Source: Fidelibacterota bacterium (GTDB taxonomy: Bacteria > Pseudomonadota > Alphaproteobacteria > Rhodospirillales > Rhodospirillaceae). Taken from it: 64,000 nt of DNA. Each line of letters starts with the position of its first letter. The first letter of the stretch is position 1. The DNA is taken from the NCBI GenBank assembly GCA_947476275.1, contig CANJPQ010000013.1, forward strand, positions 62,001-126,000, written 5' to 3'. Shown here piece after piece: positions 38,660 through 47,841 of this stretch. A program made the position numbers and the translations under genes. The notes beneath the pieces were generated by a model. The model saw only the letters and a program-made list of their open reading frames with translations, had not been told where the DNA came from and did not search any database.

Positions 38660-39721
38660 GTGCGCACGTTCTGCTCCACAGTTCTCGCCGCAAGTGCTCT
38701 GTTTCTAGGCGCGACTCACGCCGTGCAGGCGGCAGAGCCCATCACTCTCACGCTGGGCGGGCGCCTGCGGGAATTTTTCTATGTCGCAGATCAGACCAAC
38801 AGGCCCGCGGAACGGCTGAACGCCACCGGCGTGATCAGCGATGTGCGGGTCGCCTTCCAAGGCCGCACGGTGCTGGACAACGGCATCACAGTGCGCGCGT
38901 TTGCGCGCATCTACGCGGTAGGCCGGTTCAACCGAACTCTGGACGAAGCCTTTGCCGAGGTCAGCACCGGGGTTGGTAAGTTCCGGATCGGCGAGACCGA
39001 AGGCGTGAATGCGCGCTTGCTCGGCGACACGGTCCCCGAAGCGTTCCTCTCCCGCGACGAGGAGCTGCTCGATCAGGCCCTGGTGCCGCGCACCGGAATC
39101 ACTGTGCGGGACGCTTTCAGCTTCCGCCGCTTCACCGGCAACGCCCCGGGCGTGGCTTACGAAACACCAGAATTCGGATCGCTGAAATTGGGCGTCGCCT
39201 ATCACCCGAGCCTGTCGCCCTTCGCCGGCGGATCGCCGATCGACAAGCGTTTCGCGCCCAGCAACGGCGTCGATGTGTCCGGTGCCTACGCGGGCGATTT
39301 CGCCGGCGGGACATACAGGATCGGCGCGGGCTACTTCCATTCCAACCCGAGTCTCCTGCGCATTGACGGCAACACGGCATTCAACGTTACCGCCGGTGTG
39401 ACCTACGGCGGATGGGAAGTCTCGGGCGGCTACATGGATGTCTCGCCGACCAGCGGCCTCGACGAAACGGCGTGGACGGTCGGGGCGCTCTACGCCATCG
39501 GGCCGTTTCGCATCTCCGCGAATTTCATGCGCGCGACACGGGAAGCGGTCCGCACCGGCAGGCGCCGCGAACGGCTCGACCGCGAATCGCTGCAGGGCTC
39601 CTACAAGCTCGCACCTGGTGTGACTCTGGGCGTCGCCGGATTCCGCGCCGATCAGACCGATGCTGCCGGGGCGTCCTGGGACGGCGCCGGGTTCCTCAGC
39701 GGCATCAAGCTGCAGTTCTGA
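38660..39721 (+). CDS. Outer-membrane porin (general porin type)
   Basis: 353 residues from a GTG at 38660. Signal peptide MRTFCSTVLAASALFLGATHAVQA. Mature protein opens with LTLGGRLREFFYVADQ, followed by alternating beta strands (GITVRAFARIYAVG, FRIGETEGVNARLLGD, GTYRIGAGYFHSN, FNVTAGVTYGGWEVSGGYMD) and ends GIKLQF with the outer-membrane terminal Phe. Smaller than the upstream porin, with no coiled coil. Trimeric diffusion porin is the likely role; substrate unknown. Confidence 0.82.
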   Translation: MRTFCSTVLAASALFLGATHAVQAAEPITLTLGGRLREFFYVADQTNRPAERLNATGVISDVRVAFQGRTVLDNGITVRAFARIYAVGRFNRTLDEAFAEVSTGVGKFRIGETEGVNARLLGDTVPEAFLSRDEELLDQALVPRTGITVRDAFSFRRFTGNAPGVAYETPEFGSLKLGVAYHPSLSPFAGGSPIDKRFAPSNGVDVSGAYAGDFAGGTYRIGAGYFHSNPSLLRIDGNTAFNVTAGVTYGGWEVSGGYMDVSPTSGLDETAWTVGALYAIGPFRISANFMRATREAVRTGRRRERLDRESLQGSYKLAPGVTLGVAGFRADQTDAAGASWDGAGFLSGIKLQF

Positions 39722-39723
39722 TC

Positions 39724-40698
39724 ATGCTGACGGCGTACGCCCTTACCGACGGTCGGCTCGAAAAGCTCGATGTACGGGAAGGCGATCCGATCCCCGAACG
39801 TGCGGTGTGGATCGATCTGCATTCCCCCACCCCGGCGCAATCCGCCGTGGCCGTCGCACTAACGCACATCGACGTTCCGACGGAAGCAGACCTCGATGTT
39901 TTGTCCGACACCGACCGGCTCTATCGCCAGGGCGGCGCGCTCTATCTCGAGTTCACCGTGTTGCACCGCAGCCAGCCCGGCGTCACACCCGATACCACCG
40001 ACCTGGCGGCAATCTTCTCGGGCGAGCGCCTCATCACCGTGCGATATGCAGATCCGTTCCCAATCACGCGATTCGTCACAGCGCACGAGCGCGTCTCGTG
40101 TGTGTCCGCTAGCAGTGTGGGAATCTTTGTCGGCTTACTTGAGAATTTTCTCGCCCGCATCGGTGAATACGTCGGGGCCAACAGTTCTGAGCTTTATGCC
40201 ATCTCCCGCGAGGTATTCCATCGCAAGGTCGATCAGTTCGGCGCCGCGCAGCTCGAAAGCGTCCTGGACCGCCTAGGACGCGCCGGCGACACGAACGCGA
40301 AAGCCCGCGATTGTCTTGCCAGCATCAATCGCCTCCTTGCCTTCAGCACCGACGAACTTGAGGCGGTTACGGACAAGCCCACCCGCAATGCCTTTCGCGC
40401 GATCCGCCGGGACGTGATGGCCATCACCGACTACGCAAACTTTGTCGCCGGCCAACTGACCTTTGTGCTCGACGCGGTGCTCGGGCTGGCGACGGTGGAA
40501 CAAAATCGGGTGATCAAAATCTTCTCGGTGGTGGCGACGTTGTTCATCCCGCCGACACTCTTCGCAAGTCTGTGGGGCATGAACTTCAAGCACATGCCCG
40601 AGCTGGACTGGACGTGGGGCTATCCGATCGCGCTGCTCACCATGTTGTTGTCGGCCCTTCTCCCCTACCTCTACTTCCGTTGGCGCGGCTGGCTGTAG
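39724..40698 (+). CDS. CorA-like divalent-cation transporter
   Basis: 324 residues from the ATG at 39724, 2 bases after the porin stop. CorA fold: N-terminal alpha/beta cytoplasmic domain (WIDLHSPTPAQ), the long stalk helix region (NRLLAFSTDELEAVTDKPTRNAFRAIRRDVMAITDYANFV), and two C-terminal membrane helices with the selectivity motif as SLWGMNFKHMPELDW. The usual YGMN is WGMN here. Moves Mg2+ or related ions, or exports Zn2+ as in ZntB relatives. Directly precedes rimB. Confidence 0.88.
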   Translation: MLTAYALTDGRLEKLDVREGDPIPERAVWIDLHSPTPAQSAVAVALTHIDVPTEADLDVLSDTDRLYRQGGALYLEFTVLHRSQPGVTPDTTDLAAIFSGERLITVRYADPFPITRFVTAHERVSCVSASSVGIFVGLLENFLARIGEYVGANSSELYAISREVFHRKVDQFGAAQLESVLDRLGRAGDTNAKARDCLASINRLLAFSTDELEAVTDKPTRNAFRAIRRDVMAITDYANFVAGQLTFVLDAVLGLATVEQNRVIKIFSVVATLFIPPTLFASLWGMNFKHMPELDWTWGYPIALLTMLLSALLPYLYFRWRGWL

Positions 40699-40700
40699 CC

Positions 40701-41219
40701 ATGGCGCGCGCTCCCAAGACGCCCGCTCCCAAGTCAGCCGTTCCGAAGCTGGAGGCGAAGGCGAAGCGCAAAAAGATCGGCTGGCGCGAATGGGTCAGCC
40801 TGCCCGAGTGGGGCATCAAGAAGATCAAAGCCAAGGTCGATACCGGCGCGCGCACGTCGGCCATACACGCGTTCAAAGTGATGCCATTCACCAAAGACGG
40901 TGGCGCCTTCGTGCGCTTCCTGGTCCACCCGAAGCAGCGTCACCGTAAGCCCGAGGTGACCTGCGTCGCCCGGGTGATCGATCAGCGGCGCATCACCGAT
41001 TCCGGCGGGAACTGCCAGGAGCGATACGTCGTTCGCACCACTTTGAAACTGGGAAATTCGTCGTGGCCGATCGAGCTGACCTTGAGCAACCGCGACAGCA
41101 TGGGGTTCCGCATGTTGATCGGCCGCCAAGCCATCCGGCGACGCTATGTGGTCGACCCGGCCCGATCCTACGTCGTACGCAAGAAAAAGAAAACTGCGCC
41201 CAAGAACCGAAAACCGTAA
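40701..41219 (+). CDS. rimB: RimB-type ATP-dependent zinc protease / retroviral-like protease fold protein
   Basis: 172 residues from the ATG at 40701. After a basic Lys/Ala/Pro tail comes the domain start KIGWREWVSLPEWGIKKIKAKVDTGARTSAIHAF. The DTGARTSA is the aspartic-protease-like active site of this family. C-terminal GFRMLIGRQAIRRRYVVDPARSY. In Pseudomonas, RimB partners with RimK in tuning poly-glutamate tails on ribosomal protein S6; the adjacency of rimK here supports that role. Confidence 0.88.
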   Translation: MARAPKTPAPKSAVPKLEAKAKRKKIGWREWVSLPEWGIKKIKAKVDTGARTSAIHAFKVMPFTKDGGAFVRFLVHPKQRHRKPEVTCVARVIDQRRITDSGGNCQERYVVRTTLKLGNSSWPIELTLSNRDSMGFRMLIGRQAIRRRYVVDPARSYVVRKKKKTAPKNRKP

Positions 41220-41357
41220 TAAAATATTGAAATCAAAGGGTTTTCCCCCCTCGAAATCCGCTTTGTCACGGCTGTGCGGTTGAACGCGGTGACGCGTTAT
41301 CATAGCGCTTGGTCGAAACCTGCTTCTTCTCTCAGCGACAGCAACACGGCGCGGCAC

Positions 41358-42362
41358 ATGGCTCTAGCGGAAGCCGAGACGACGACTACTAAGCCGGCTG
41401 AGCCGAAGCCGGCCGCGAAGCCGCGGTCGCAGGCGAAGAGTTCGCCAAAGCGGCCGTTGCGCCTTGCCATGTTGGCACGCAATGCGGATCTGTATTCGCA
41501 CAAGCGCATCGTGGCGGCGGCGCGCGCCCGCGGCCACGAGATCGAGGTCTTCGACACGCTGCGCTGCTACATGAACATCGTCGCGCACCGTCCCGAGGTA
41601 CGCTACCGCGGTCGCAGCCTCGAAGGCTTCGATGCGGTGATCCCGCGTATCGGCGCCTCAATTACCTTTTACGGACTGGCGGTTTTGCGGCAGTTCGAGA
41701 TGATGGGCGTCTATCCGCTCAATGAATCAGTCGCCATCGGCCGGTCGCGGGACAAACTGCGCTGCTTGCAGCTGTTGTCGCGCAAAGGCATTGGGCTGCC
41801 GGTGACGGCATTCGCGCATCGCACCAGCCAGGCGGATGATCTCATCGACATGGTCGGCGGCACGCCTTTGGTGGTGAAACTGCTGGAAGGCACCCAGGGC
41901 ATCGGGGTCGTGCTGGCGGAAACCCGCTCGTCGGCCAAATCCATGATCGAAGCCTTCGGCGGCGTCGAAGCCAATATCCTGGTTCAGGAATTCGTGAAGG
42001 AAGCGTCCGGCTCCGACATCCGTGCCATCGTCATCGGCGGCCAGGTGGTCGGCGCCATGCAGCGCACCGGCGCCCTGGGGGATTTCCGCTCGAACCTGCA
42101 CCGCGGCGGCAAGGCGGCTGAGGTGAAAATCACCCCCGAAGAGCGCTCCACCGCTGTACGTGCCGCCAAAATCATCGGCCTGAACGTGTGCGGCGTGGAC
42201 ATGCTCCGGTCCAATCATGGTCCGGTGGTGATGGAGGTGAATTCAAGCCCCGGCCTCGAGGGCATCGAAGCCGCCACCGGCAAGGACATCGCCGGGAAGA
42301 TGATTGAGTTTCTGGAACGCAACGCCAAGCCGAACAAGACCCAGACAAAGGGCGAGGGCTGA
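41358..42362 (+). CDS. rimK: Ribosomal protein S6 modification ligase RimK (ATP-grasp)
   Basis: 334 residues from the ATG at 41358. A ~35-residue Lys/Pro/Ala tail, like that of rimB, precedes the core [44 protein letters not shown], the ATP-grasp [40 protein letters not shown] and metal-site [15 protein letters not shown] are RimK motifs. Adds glutamates to the C-terminus of S6. Separated from rimB by 138 bases. Confidence 0.92.
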   Translation: MALAEAETTTTKPAEPKPAAKPRSQAKSSPKRPLRLAMLARNADLYSHKRIVAAARARGHEIEVFDTLRCYMNIVAHRPEVRYRGRSLEGFDAVIPRIGASITFYGLAVLRQFEMMGVYPLNESVAIGRSRDKLRCLQLLSRKGIGLPVTAFAHRTSQADDLIDMVGGTPLVVKLLEGTQGIGVVLAETRSSAKSMIEAFGGVEANILVQEFVKEASGSDIRAIVIGGQVVGAMQRTGALGDFRSNLHRGGKAAEVKITPEERSTAVRAAKIIGLNVCGVDMLRSNHGPVVMEVNSSPGLEGIEAATGKDIAGKMIEFLERNAKPNKTQTKGEG

Positions 42363-42651
42363 CGACCGGCGCGGCCCGCCCAATACGGCGTCGAGTCGCA
42401 TACATCCTATGGGTGAAAATCAGGCCCTTCCGGCGAGCCTGTCCGGGGTCTTGTTACGCTTCAGTGGCATAACGCCAAATAGGTGGTTAAAACGCCGCAA
42501 AATAACGAGATTTGCCCGGAAAACTGTGCGCTAATTGCAACAAGCTCAGGGGATTATCGGCGGTTGGTGGTGACCGCCTTGACCCCTCACGGTCGCGATG
42601 CAATTTATCATAAGCGTTAACAGATTGGCGCGCGCAGAGTGTGCGGTAGAG

Positions 42652-43395
42652 ATGCGTAACGTTCATTTCAAAGTTGCCTTGCTGATCCTGGCGCTTGGTG
42701 CGCTCTCTGCACCAGCCGCTGCGCAGCAGACGCGCCTCGGCTCCTCGTTCACCGAAACCATCACGGCCAGCGAACCCACGACTACAGTGTCCGCGTCGGG
42801 CTTCACCCCACTCGCCACCGGTTCGTTTACCCCGGCGTTCGGCGCGCTTGCGCTGGGTGTCTCGTCGAACGCCACACCGGTCGGCACAGCGCCCCTGTTC
42901 GGCTCCGACCCGCTCGCGTCCCAGAATTTTAACGCCAGCTTCGCGACCACCGTCTACGGCAGCGAACTCGGCTTCTTCGCCGGCTACAACGGCGCCAACT
43001 CGATGTTCAACATGACGCCGACGCCCGGGTACAACCTCGGCGCCACTGTCGGCTTCGGTGGCTTCTACGTGGCGGCCGGCGTGTCGGACAACACGCAGCA
43101 AACGCTGCGCCTCACCAACGATCCGAAGCAAGGCTGGCTGGCCGGCTTCGGCTACAAGCGCGGCGCCTTCAACGTACGCTTCAGCTACATGATGGCCCAG
43201 GGGTTCAGTGGCGCTGAGCCCGATACCCGGACCTGGATGATCGGCGGTATCTATCAGCTCAATTCCAGCCTGCGCCTGAACGCCGACGCGTTCACCAGCC
43301 CGCGTGCCGCGGCGGCGTTCACCACGCCCGCGCCGGCCACCAACGCGGCCCCGCAGGGCACTGGCGCCCGCGTCGGCCTGCAACTCCGCTTCTAG
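42652..43395 (+). CDS. Predicted small outer-membrane beta-barrel protein
   Basis: 247 residues from the ATG at 42652; an in-frame ATG at 42598 would put 18 residues before the signal. Signal peptide ends SAPAAA. The mature N-terminus is a Ser/Thr/Ala low-complexity stretch (TETITASEPTTTVSASGFTPLATG in pieces), then strands YGSELGFFAGYNG, YNLGATVGFGGFYVAAGVSD, GWLAGFGYKRGAFNVRFSYMM, and a Phe-ended RVGLQLRF. It resembles a porin-type barrel but is too short for a general porin. Stops of this gene and the converging ThiE-like gene overlap as CTAG. Confidence 0.7.
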   Translation: MRNVHFKVALLILALGALSAPAAAQQTRLGSSFTETITASEPTTTVSASGFTPLATGSFTPAFGALALGVSSNATPVGTAPLFGSDPLASQNFNASFATTVYGSELGFFAGYNGANSMFNMTPTPGYNLGATVGFGGFYVAAGVSDNTQQTLRLTNDPKQGWLAGFGYKRGAFNVRFSYMMAQGFSGAEPDTRTWMIGGIYQLNSSLRLNADAFTSPRAAAAFTTPAPATNAAPQGTGARVGLQLRF

Positions 43396-43997
43396 GTCCT
43401 CGCTAAACCACTGATCGCGGCAAACCCGTGCACCCGTGCATGCACGAGCCGTGCAACGTTCGAATCCGAAATCCCGCCTAGCGCGATCACAGGCTGTGAT
43501 GTCGCGCGCGTCAGGGCGGCAAAGCGTAGTGGCCCAAGGGTCCGAGCGGTCGGATGGCTCGCCGTGTCGAACACCGGCGCGAGGATGATGGCATCGGTGC
43601 CCAGCCGTGTTGCGCATACGATTGCGCGCGCCGAGTGGGCGGCCATGGTCAGCAAGCCTTTGCGCTGACGCCGCCACAGCAACGCACCCGCAGCCGCGCC
43701 TCGCTCCGGCAAGTGAACGCCGTCGGCACCGACGGCCGCAGCCAGCCGCCAGTCCAGTGCGATCAGGCACACCAAACCGCGCGCGCGGCACAGGGGGCGA
43801 ATTTTCCATGCGAGGGCTTGGCGTGCCTTTGCATCCGTATGCCTCAGGATCACACCGCTCCCACGCGGCAAGTGCGCGATCGCGTCACTCGGATTCGGCA
43901 GCCGCACGGCATCGGTCAACAGCCATAGTGTCGGCAGTGCCATACGCCGTGCCGACTTTGCTTGGAGCCGCGCCGCAGCGTTTGCTAGGTTGCCCAT
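43392..43997 (-). CDS. ThiE/TenI-like thiamine-phosphate synthase family protein
   Basis: 201 residues from the ATG at 43997 (another ATG at 44009). TIM-barrel of the ThiE/TenI superfamily: LPTLWLLTDAVRLPNP, LIALDWRLAAAVGADGVHLPERG, TMAAHSARAI, ATRLGTDAIILAPVFDTASHPTARTLGPLRFAAL and VIALGGISDSNVARL. ThiE joins pyrimidine-PP and thiazole-P; TenI isomerises the thiazole. The loop normally giving the ThiE pyrophosphate site (GxSxH) reads AAHSA, and no other thi gene is near, so true ThiE activity is uncertain. Confidence 0.78.
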   Translation of the reverse strand: MGNLANAAARLQAKSARRMALPTLWLLTDAVRLPNPSDAIAHLPRGSGVILRHTDAKARQALAWKIRPLCRARGLVCLIALDWRLAAAVGADGVHLPERGAAAGALLWRRQRKGLLTMAAHSARAIVCATRLGTDAIILAPVFDTASHPTARTLGPLRFAALTRATSQPVIALGGISDSNVARLVHARVHGFAAISGLART

Positions 43998-44045
43998 GTT
44001 CCGATCCATCTCCCGATCATCCCCGCAATTCAGCGTCACGTCACC

Positions 44046-44678
44046 ATGTCGGATGCGTCCGTCTCCGCGCTCAACGCCATTAAGAGCCAAGTCCCGGCGA
44101 CGACCACCGTCATCGCCGTGACCAAAACCGTCGATGCCAGCAACATTCAACCGGTCATCAACGCCGGTCATCGTGACTTCGGCGAAAACCGCGTGCAGGA
44201 AGCCGCAGCGAAATGGCCGGCCTTGCGCCGACCCGACACGCGGCTGCATCTCATCGGACCGCTACAGTCCAACAAGGCTGCTGAAGCTGTCGCGCTGTTC
44301 GATGTCATCCACACCCTCGATCGCCCAAAGCTCGCGCACGTGCTGGCGGAAGAGATGGCGAAACAGAGCCGGCGCTTGCCATGCTTCGTTCAGGTGAACA
44401 CGGGCCTCGAGCCACAAAAAGCCGGCATCGCCCCCCAGGACGCAGATGCGTTCATCGCCCAGTGCCGTAGCGAATGGAATCTCCCGGTGGTCGGCCTCAT
44501 GTGCATTCCACCGGTGAATGAGGAGCCGAGCCCGCACTTCGCGTTCCTGCGCGAGATCGCGCGGCGCAACGGGCTCGATCAACTCAGCATGGGCATGAGC
44601 GGCGACTACGCCGTCGCCGTCTTGTTTGGCGCCACCCATGTGCGGGTCGGCAGCGCGATCTTCGGTGTGCGGACCTAA
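44046..44678 (+). CDS. yggS: PLP homeostasis protein YggS/PLPBP family
   Basis: 210 residues. Single-domain alanine-racemase-like barrel that binds pyridoxal phosphate without catalysis. VIAVTKTVDASNIQPVINAGHRDFGENRVQEAAAKW holds the PLP lysine in VTKT; LHLIGPLQSNKA, FVQVNTGLEPQKAGI, VVGLMCIPP and LSMGMSGDYAVAVLFGATHVRVGSAIFG follow. Divergent from the ThiE-like gene (48-base gap) and convergent, with a 4-base stop overlap, on the L,D-transpeptidase gene. Confidence 0.93.
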   Translation: MSDASVSALNAIKSQVPATTTVIAVTKTVDASNIQPVINAGHRDFGENRVQEAAAKWPALRRPDTRLHLIGPLQSNKAAEAVALFDVIHTLDRPKLAHVLAEEMAKQSRRLPCFVQVNTGLEPQKAGIAPQDADAFIAQCRSEWNLPVVGLMCIPPVNEEPSPHFAFLREIARRNGLDQLSMGMSGDYAVAVLFGATHVRVGSAIFGVRT

Positions 44679-45199
44679 GGTCTCACGATAACGGCGCTGT
44701 CTGCCGAAACGCCGCGCAGCACCTCGCGCAAATCCTCCGGCGCGAGCGCGACGCACCCGGCGGTCGGACCGCCGTCTTCCGGCATCACGTGCAGAAAGAT
44801 CGCACTGCCGGCGCCCGGTCTCACCGGCGCATCGTTGTGGCCAAGCACGATGACGACATCGTACAACCGATCGTTGCGTATCATGACTTCCGCACTGGCC
44901 GGATAGGGCAGGACGACGGGCCGATTGTAGGCGGGATCGTCCGGCGCATCGCACCAGCCGTCGTTCGGCGCAATGGCGTGTGCGTCCAAAATGGTTGCAG
45001 GCTTCGCGCCGCGATCGGCGCGATATAGCACGCGCCGTAGGGCAAAGCGTCCGACCGGGGTCGCTCCGTCGCCCTCGCGCTTGTCGGTCTTCACACCATT
45101 GCGGCCCAGGACACACGCATAGGTCTTGCCGCCAAATGCGAGCGTGCCGCGCTGAGGTGTTTGTGCATCCGGAACGACAATGAGATCGACACAGGTCAT
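44675..45199 (-). CDS. L,D-transpeptidase (YkuD-fold) family protein, apparently without export signal
   Basis: 174 residues. YkuD-type catalytic region near the C-terminus: VIVLGHNDAPVRPGAGSAIFLHV and the Cys box TAGCVALAPEDL, with GATPVGRFALRRVLYR upstream. In exported members these enzymes make 3-3 crosslinks or anchor lipoproteins. Here the start (MTCVDLIVVPDAQTPQRG) is not a signal peptide, as in the cytosolic-looking YkuD subgroup; no alternative start gives one. Confidence 0.85.
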   Translation of the reverse strand: MTCVDLIVVPDAQTPQRGTLAFGGKTYACVLGRNGVKTDKREGDGATPVGRFALRRVLYRADRGAKPATILDAHAIAPNDGWCDAPDDPAYNRPVVLPYPASAEVMIRNDRLYDVVIVLGHNDAPVRPGAGSAIFLHVMPEDGGPTAGCVALAPEDLREVLRGVSADSAVIVRP

Positions 45200-45227
45200 G
45201 CGACCGAGTGTAGACGCGCGGCGGCGA

Positions 45228-45662
45228 TTATTGGAGGCCGTGCTCGTGGCGGAAGTCCTGGATCGCCTTCAGGCCGGCCGCGGTATCGCGGGCCTCGCGC
45301 GCTGCTTTGTCGGCGTCCTTGGGCGGTAAGGGCGTGGCCTGGCCGGCCGCGACCAGCGCCTGCACCGCGGCGCCGCTCGGCAGCGATTCATTGCGCGGCG
45401 GCAGTGGAAATTCCCGCGTCGTCTCGCGGCGCAGCGGGAAGAAGCCGTCCGCGCCACGTCCTGACCCTTGCGGTGAGGCGCCGTCAGAGACCGATGTGGC
45501 GCGCTCCACCGGCCGCATAATGCGCGTCACGGGGCGCGGCGCGGTCTGGCCTGCACGCACAGCTGCTTCGGCGGCCTGCAATCGGGCCATTTCCGCATCG
45601 GCCGTCGGATCGGCCAATGCAGGCGCGGCAATGCACAGAATGATAGAAAGGGCGCGAAACAT
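45228..45662 (-). CDS. Small exported protein of unknown function
   Basis: 144 residues from the ATG at 45662: MFRALSIILCIAAPALA signal peptide, then an Ala-rich helix (DAEMARLQAAEAAVRAGQ) and a Pro/Arg/Ser linker (RGADGFFPLRRETTREFPLPPRNE). It ends with a charged helix (KDADKAAREARDTAAGLKAIQDFRHEH). No family recognised; probably a periplasmic helical protein. A longer frame adds 21 residues before the signal and is rejected. Confidence 0.6.
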   Translation of the reverse strand: MFRALSIILCIAAPALADPTADAEMARLQAAEAAVRAGQTAPRPVTRIMRPVERATSVSDGASPQGSGRGADGFFPLRRETTREFPLPPRNESLPSGAAVQALVAAGQATPLPPKDADKAAREARDTAAGLKAIQDFRHEHGLQ

Positions 45663-45763
45663 GCTTCGTACAAAGCAATTCCGGTGCGAGCGCCAAGACA
45701 TTGAATGGACTGGAGTCGGCGTCATGATGCCGCAAACATAGCCGGCAAAAGTTACCGGATTGC

Positions 45764-46894
45764 CTACAACAAATGCCCGGACCGCTTGGCTTTGGTCTGA
45801 AGATAGGTCCAGTTGTGTTCGTTCGACGGGAAGACGTGGGGCACGCGCTGCGTCACTTCTATACCGTGACGCGCAAGCGCGCCCACTTTCGCCGGATTGT
45901 TCGTCAGCAGCCGCACCCGGGTAAAGCCAAGTGCCCGCAACATGCGCACCGCCGGCAGATACACGCGTTCGTCGTCATCGAAGCCCAACAACTCATTGGC
46001 GTCGAGCGTGTCGAAGCCCTGATCCTGCAGTCCATAGGCGCGCAGTTTGTTGACCAAGCCAATCCCACGCCCTTCCTGGGCGAGGTACAGCAGGACGCCG
46101 GCGCCTTCCTTGGCGATGGTCTGGATCGCACCGCGCAATTGCTCACCGCAGTCGCAGCGCAACGATCCCAACAAATCGCCGGTGAAACACTCCGAATGCA
46201 ATCGCGTGAGAACCGGGGTTGCGGGATCCGGACGTCCGATCAGAATCGCAAGATGCTCCGCGCCGCCGTCGCGCGGACGAAAGGCAACAATGCGTGCATC
46301 CTCGCAGTCCGCGAGCGGAACCCGCGCTTCGCTTACCGGTGACAGGTCATCGGCTTGCAGACGGTCGTAGGAATGCAGGGCGTCCGCCGGCACGACCAGG
46401 CGGCCTTGCGCTTTCGCCCAGGCTTGCGCGTCGCCCGTAATCGGCGCCAACACAACAGCCGGCAATAGACGCGCGATCTTGGACAGGCGGATCGCCGCCG
46501 CGGCGACGCTTTGCGGCGCCGCGAAAGTTGCGCTGATTCCCGACGGCGGCACGCGATGATCATCAGCCTGCGGATCGATTAACGGCCGGATGCGCTCGGG
46601 CGTGAGCTCGGTGTCGCTGAACAATTCAACCGCGGCTGTGCCGACATCGCTCAAACCCAGGATCGCAGCACGACGTCCTGTCACCACCACGCGCAAGGGG
46701 CCGAGGCCCGGCCGGTCAAAGGTCGGAAGGGGCCAAGTGTCGACGGTTTCGGCGGCGCGGACCAGCGCCCCCTCCCTTTCCGAGACAACAACCACGGCCG
46801 CTCCGCGGCGCAGTTCGGCCACGGCGCGGTCCGCCGCTTCCAGTGCGATGATGTCGGGATTTGGCCCAGCCGGGTCCGGTGTCAGGCGATTCAT
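45764..46894 (-). CDS. ribA: GTP cyclohydrolase II with degenerate RibB-like N-terminal region
   Basis: 376 residues from the ATG at 46894. First step of riboflavin synthesis. The RibA domain (~185-370) has the zinc Cys box SECFTGDLLGSLRCDCGEQL (Cys ~234, 245, 247), YLAQEGRGIGLVNKLRAYGLQD, FGFDDDERVY-type and RLLTNNPAKVGAL blocks. The N-terminal ~170 residues look like DHBP synthase (RRGAAVVVVSEREGALVRAAE) but the acidic catalytic loop DEDRENEGDL is missing, so the second activity is probably lost. Isolated from other rib genes. Confidence 0.88.
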   Translation of the reverse strand: MNRLTPDPAGPNPDIIALEAADRAVAELRRGAAVVVVSEREGALVRAAETVDTWPLPTFDRPGLGPLRVVVTGRRAAILGLSDVGTAAVELFSDTELTPERIRPLIDPQADDHRVPPSGISATFAAPQSVAAAAIRLSKIARLLPAVVLAPITGDAQAWAKAQGRLVVPADALHSYDRLQADDLSPVSEARVPLADCEDARIVAFRPRDGGAEHLAILIGRPDPATPVLTRLHSECFTGDLLGSLRCDCGEQLRGAIQTIAKEGAGVLLYLAQEGRGIGLVNKLRAYGLQDQGFDTLDANELLGFDDDERVYLPAVRMLRALGFTRVRLLTNNPAKVGALARHGIEVTQRVPHVFPSNEHNWTYLQTKAKRSGHLL

Positions 46895-47071
46895 GACGCT
46901 TGTATACCGCTCGGCGCAGGGGCCCGCCACGGAAGAGGCGCGATTTGCGTCTGTTTTGTAACCATCCGAACGCCGTGGCGATATCTGACGAAATTGCCAT
47001 GAAAGCGGCTGCTCCAAGGCGGCTATCATGCAGTTCTCGATAAGTGTGAGCACGGAAGGAATTTCACGCAG

Positions 47072-47764
47072 ATGACGGTGGGACGCACCCTTTTGATCGT
47101 TGATGACGACGACGTTCTGCGCCGGGCGCTAATCGATCAGCTCACCCCGACGGAGACCTTTGCGATCATTGATGAAGCCCCGACCGCTGCTGTGGCCTTG
47201 GTCAAAGCGAAAGCCCGGATTTACGACCTGATCCTGCTCGATATCGGTTTGCCGGATCAGGACGGCCGCGATGCCTGCCGGGCGCTGCGCGCCGCCGGCG
47301 TCCGCTCGCCCATTATCATGCTGACGGCAGCCGATTCAGACGACGACACCATCACCGGCCTCAATGCCGGCGCGAACGACTACGTTACCAAGCCATTCCG
47401 GATGGCTGTTTTGCTTGCGCGGGTGAAAGCGCACTTGCGCCAGCACGACCAGTCCGACGACGCGATCTTTGTGATCGGGCCTTACAAATTCCAGCCGGCG
47501 GCGAAGATGCTGGTGGTCGGCGAGGGCGACAAGAAGATCCGCCTTACGGAGAAAGAGACCGCGATCCTCAAATACCTCTATCGCGTCGGCAACAAGAGCG
47601 TGCCGCGCGAAACGCTGCTCGACGAAGTGTGGGGCTACAACGCCGGGGTCACCACGCACACGCTGGAGACCCACGTTTATCGACTGCGCCAAAAAATTGA
47701 GCCGGACCCCCAACAGGTCCAGCTCTTGGTAACGGAACCGGGTGGCTACCGGCTCAATCCATAG
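47072..47764 (+). CDS. OmpR/PhoB-family response regulator
   Basis: 230 residues. Receiver domain: acidic pocket VDDDD, phospho-Asp in LILLDIGLPDQDG, Thr in IIMLTAAD and Lys in YVTKPF. The winged-helix DNA-binding domain follows (KIRLTEKETAILKYLYRVG, VTTHTLETHVYRLRQKIEP, TEPGGYRL). No histidine kinase is adjacent; the hybrid kinase at 9488-11773 is distant and has its own receiver. Converges on the XRE gene. Confidence 0.92.
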   Translation: MTVGRTLLIVDDDDVLRRALIDQLTPTETFAIIDEAPTAAVALVKAKARIYDLILLDIGLPDQDGRDACRALRAAGVRSPIIMLTAADSDDDTITGLNAGANDYVTKPFRMAVLLARVKAHLRQHDQSDDAIFVIGPYKFQPAAKMLVVGEGDKKIRLTEKETAILKYLYRVGNKSVPRETLLDEVWGYNAGVTTHTLETHVYRLRQKIEPDPQQVQLLVTEPGGYRLNP

Positions 47765-47841
47765 TTTTCTTGGCCATAGCTCGGCCTTGTCGGTCCGCGG
47801 GCGCTCAGTCGCGCCCGGGCCGGCTCATTTCGTATGGCGCG

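Noticed and set aside
43458-43467. tRNA T-loop-like GTTCGAATCC
   Set aside because: It lies inside the ThiE-like coding sequence with no acceptor or anticodon arms around it.
46895-47071. FMN riboswitch before ribA
   Set aside because: No conserved RFN core sequence could be recognised in this short gap on the minus strand.
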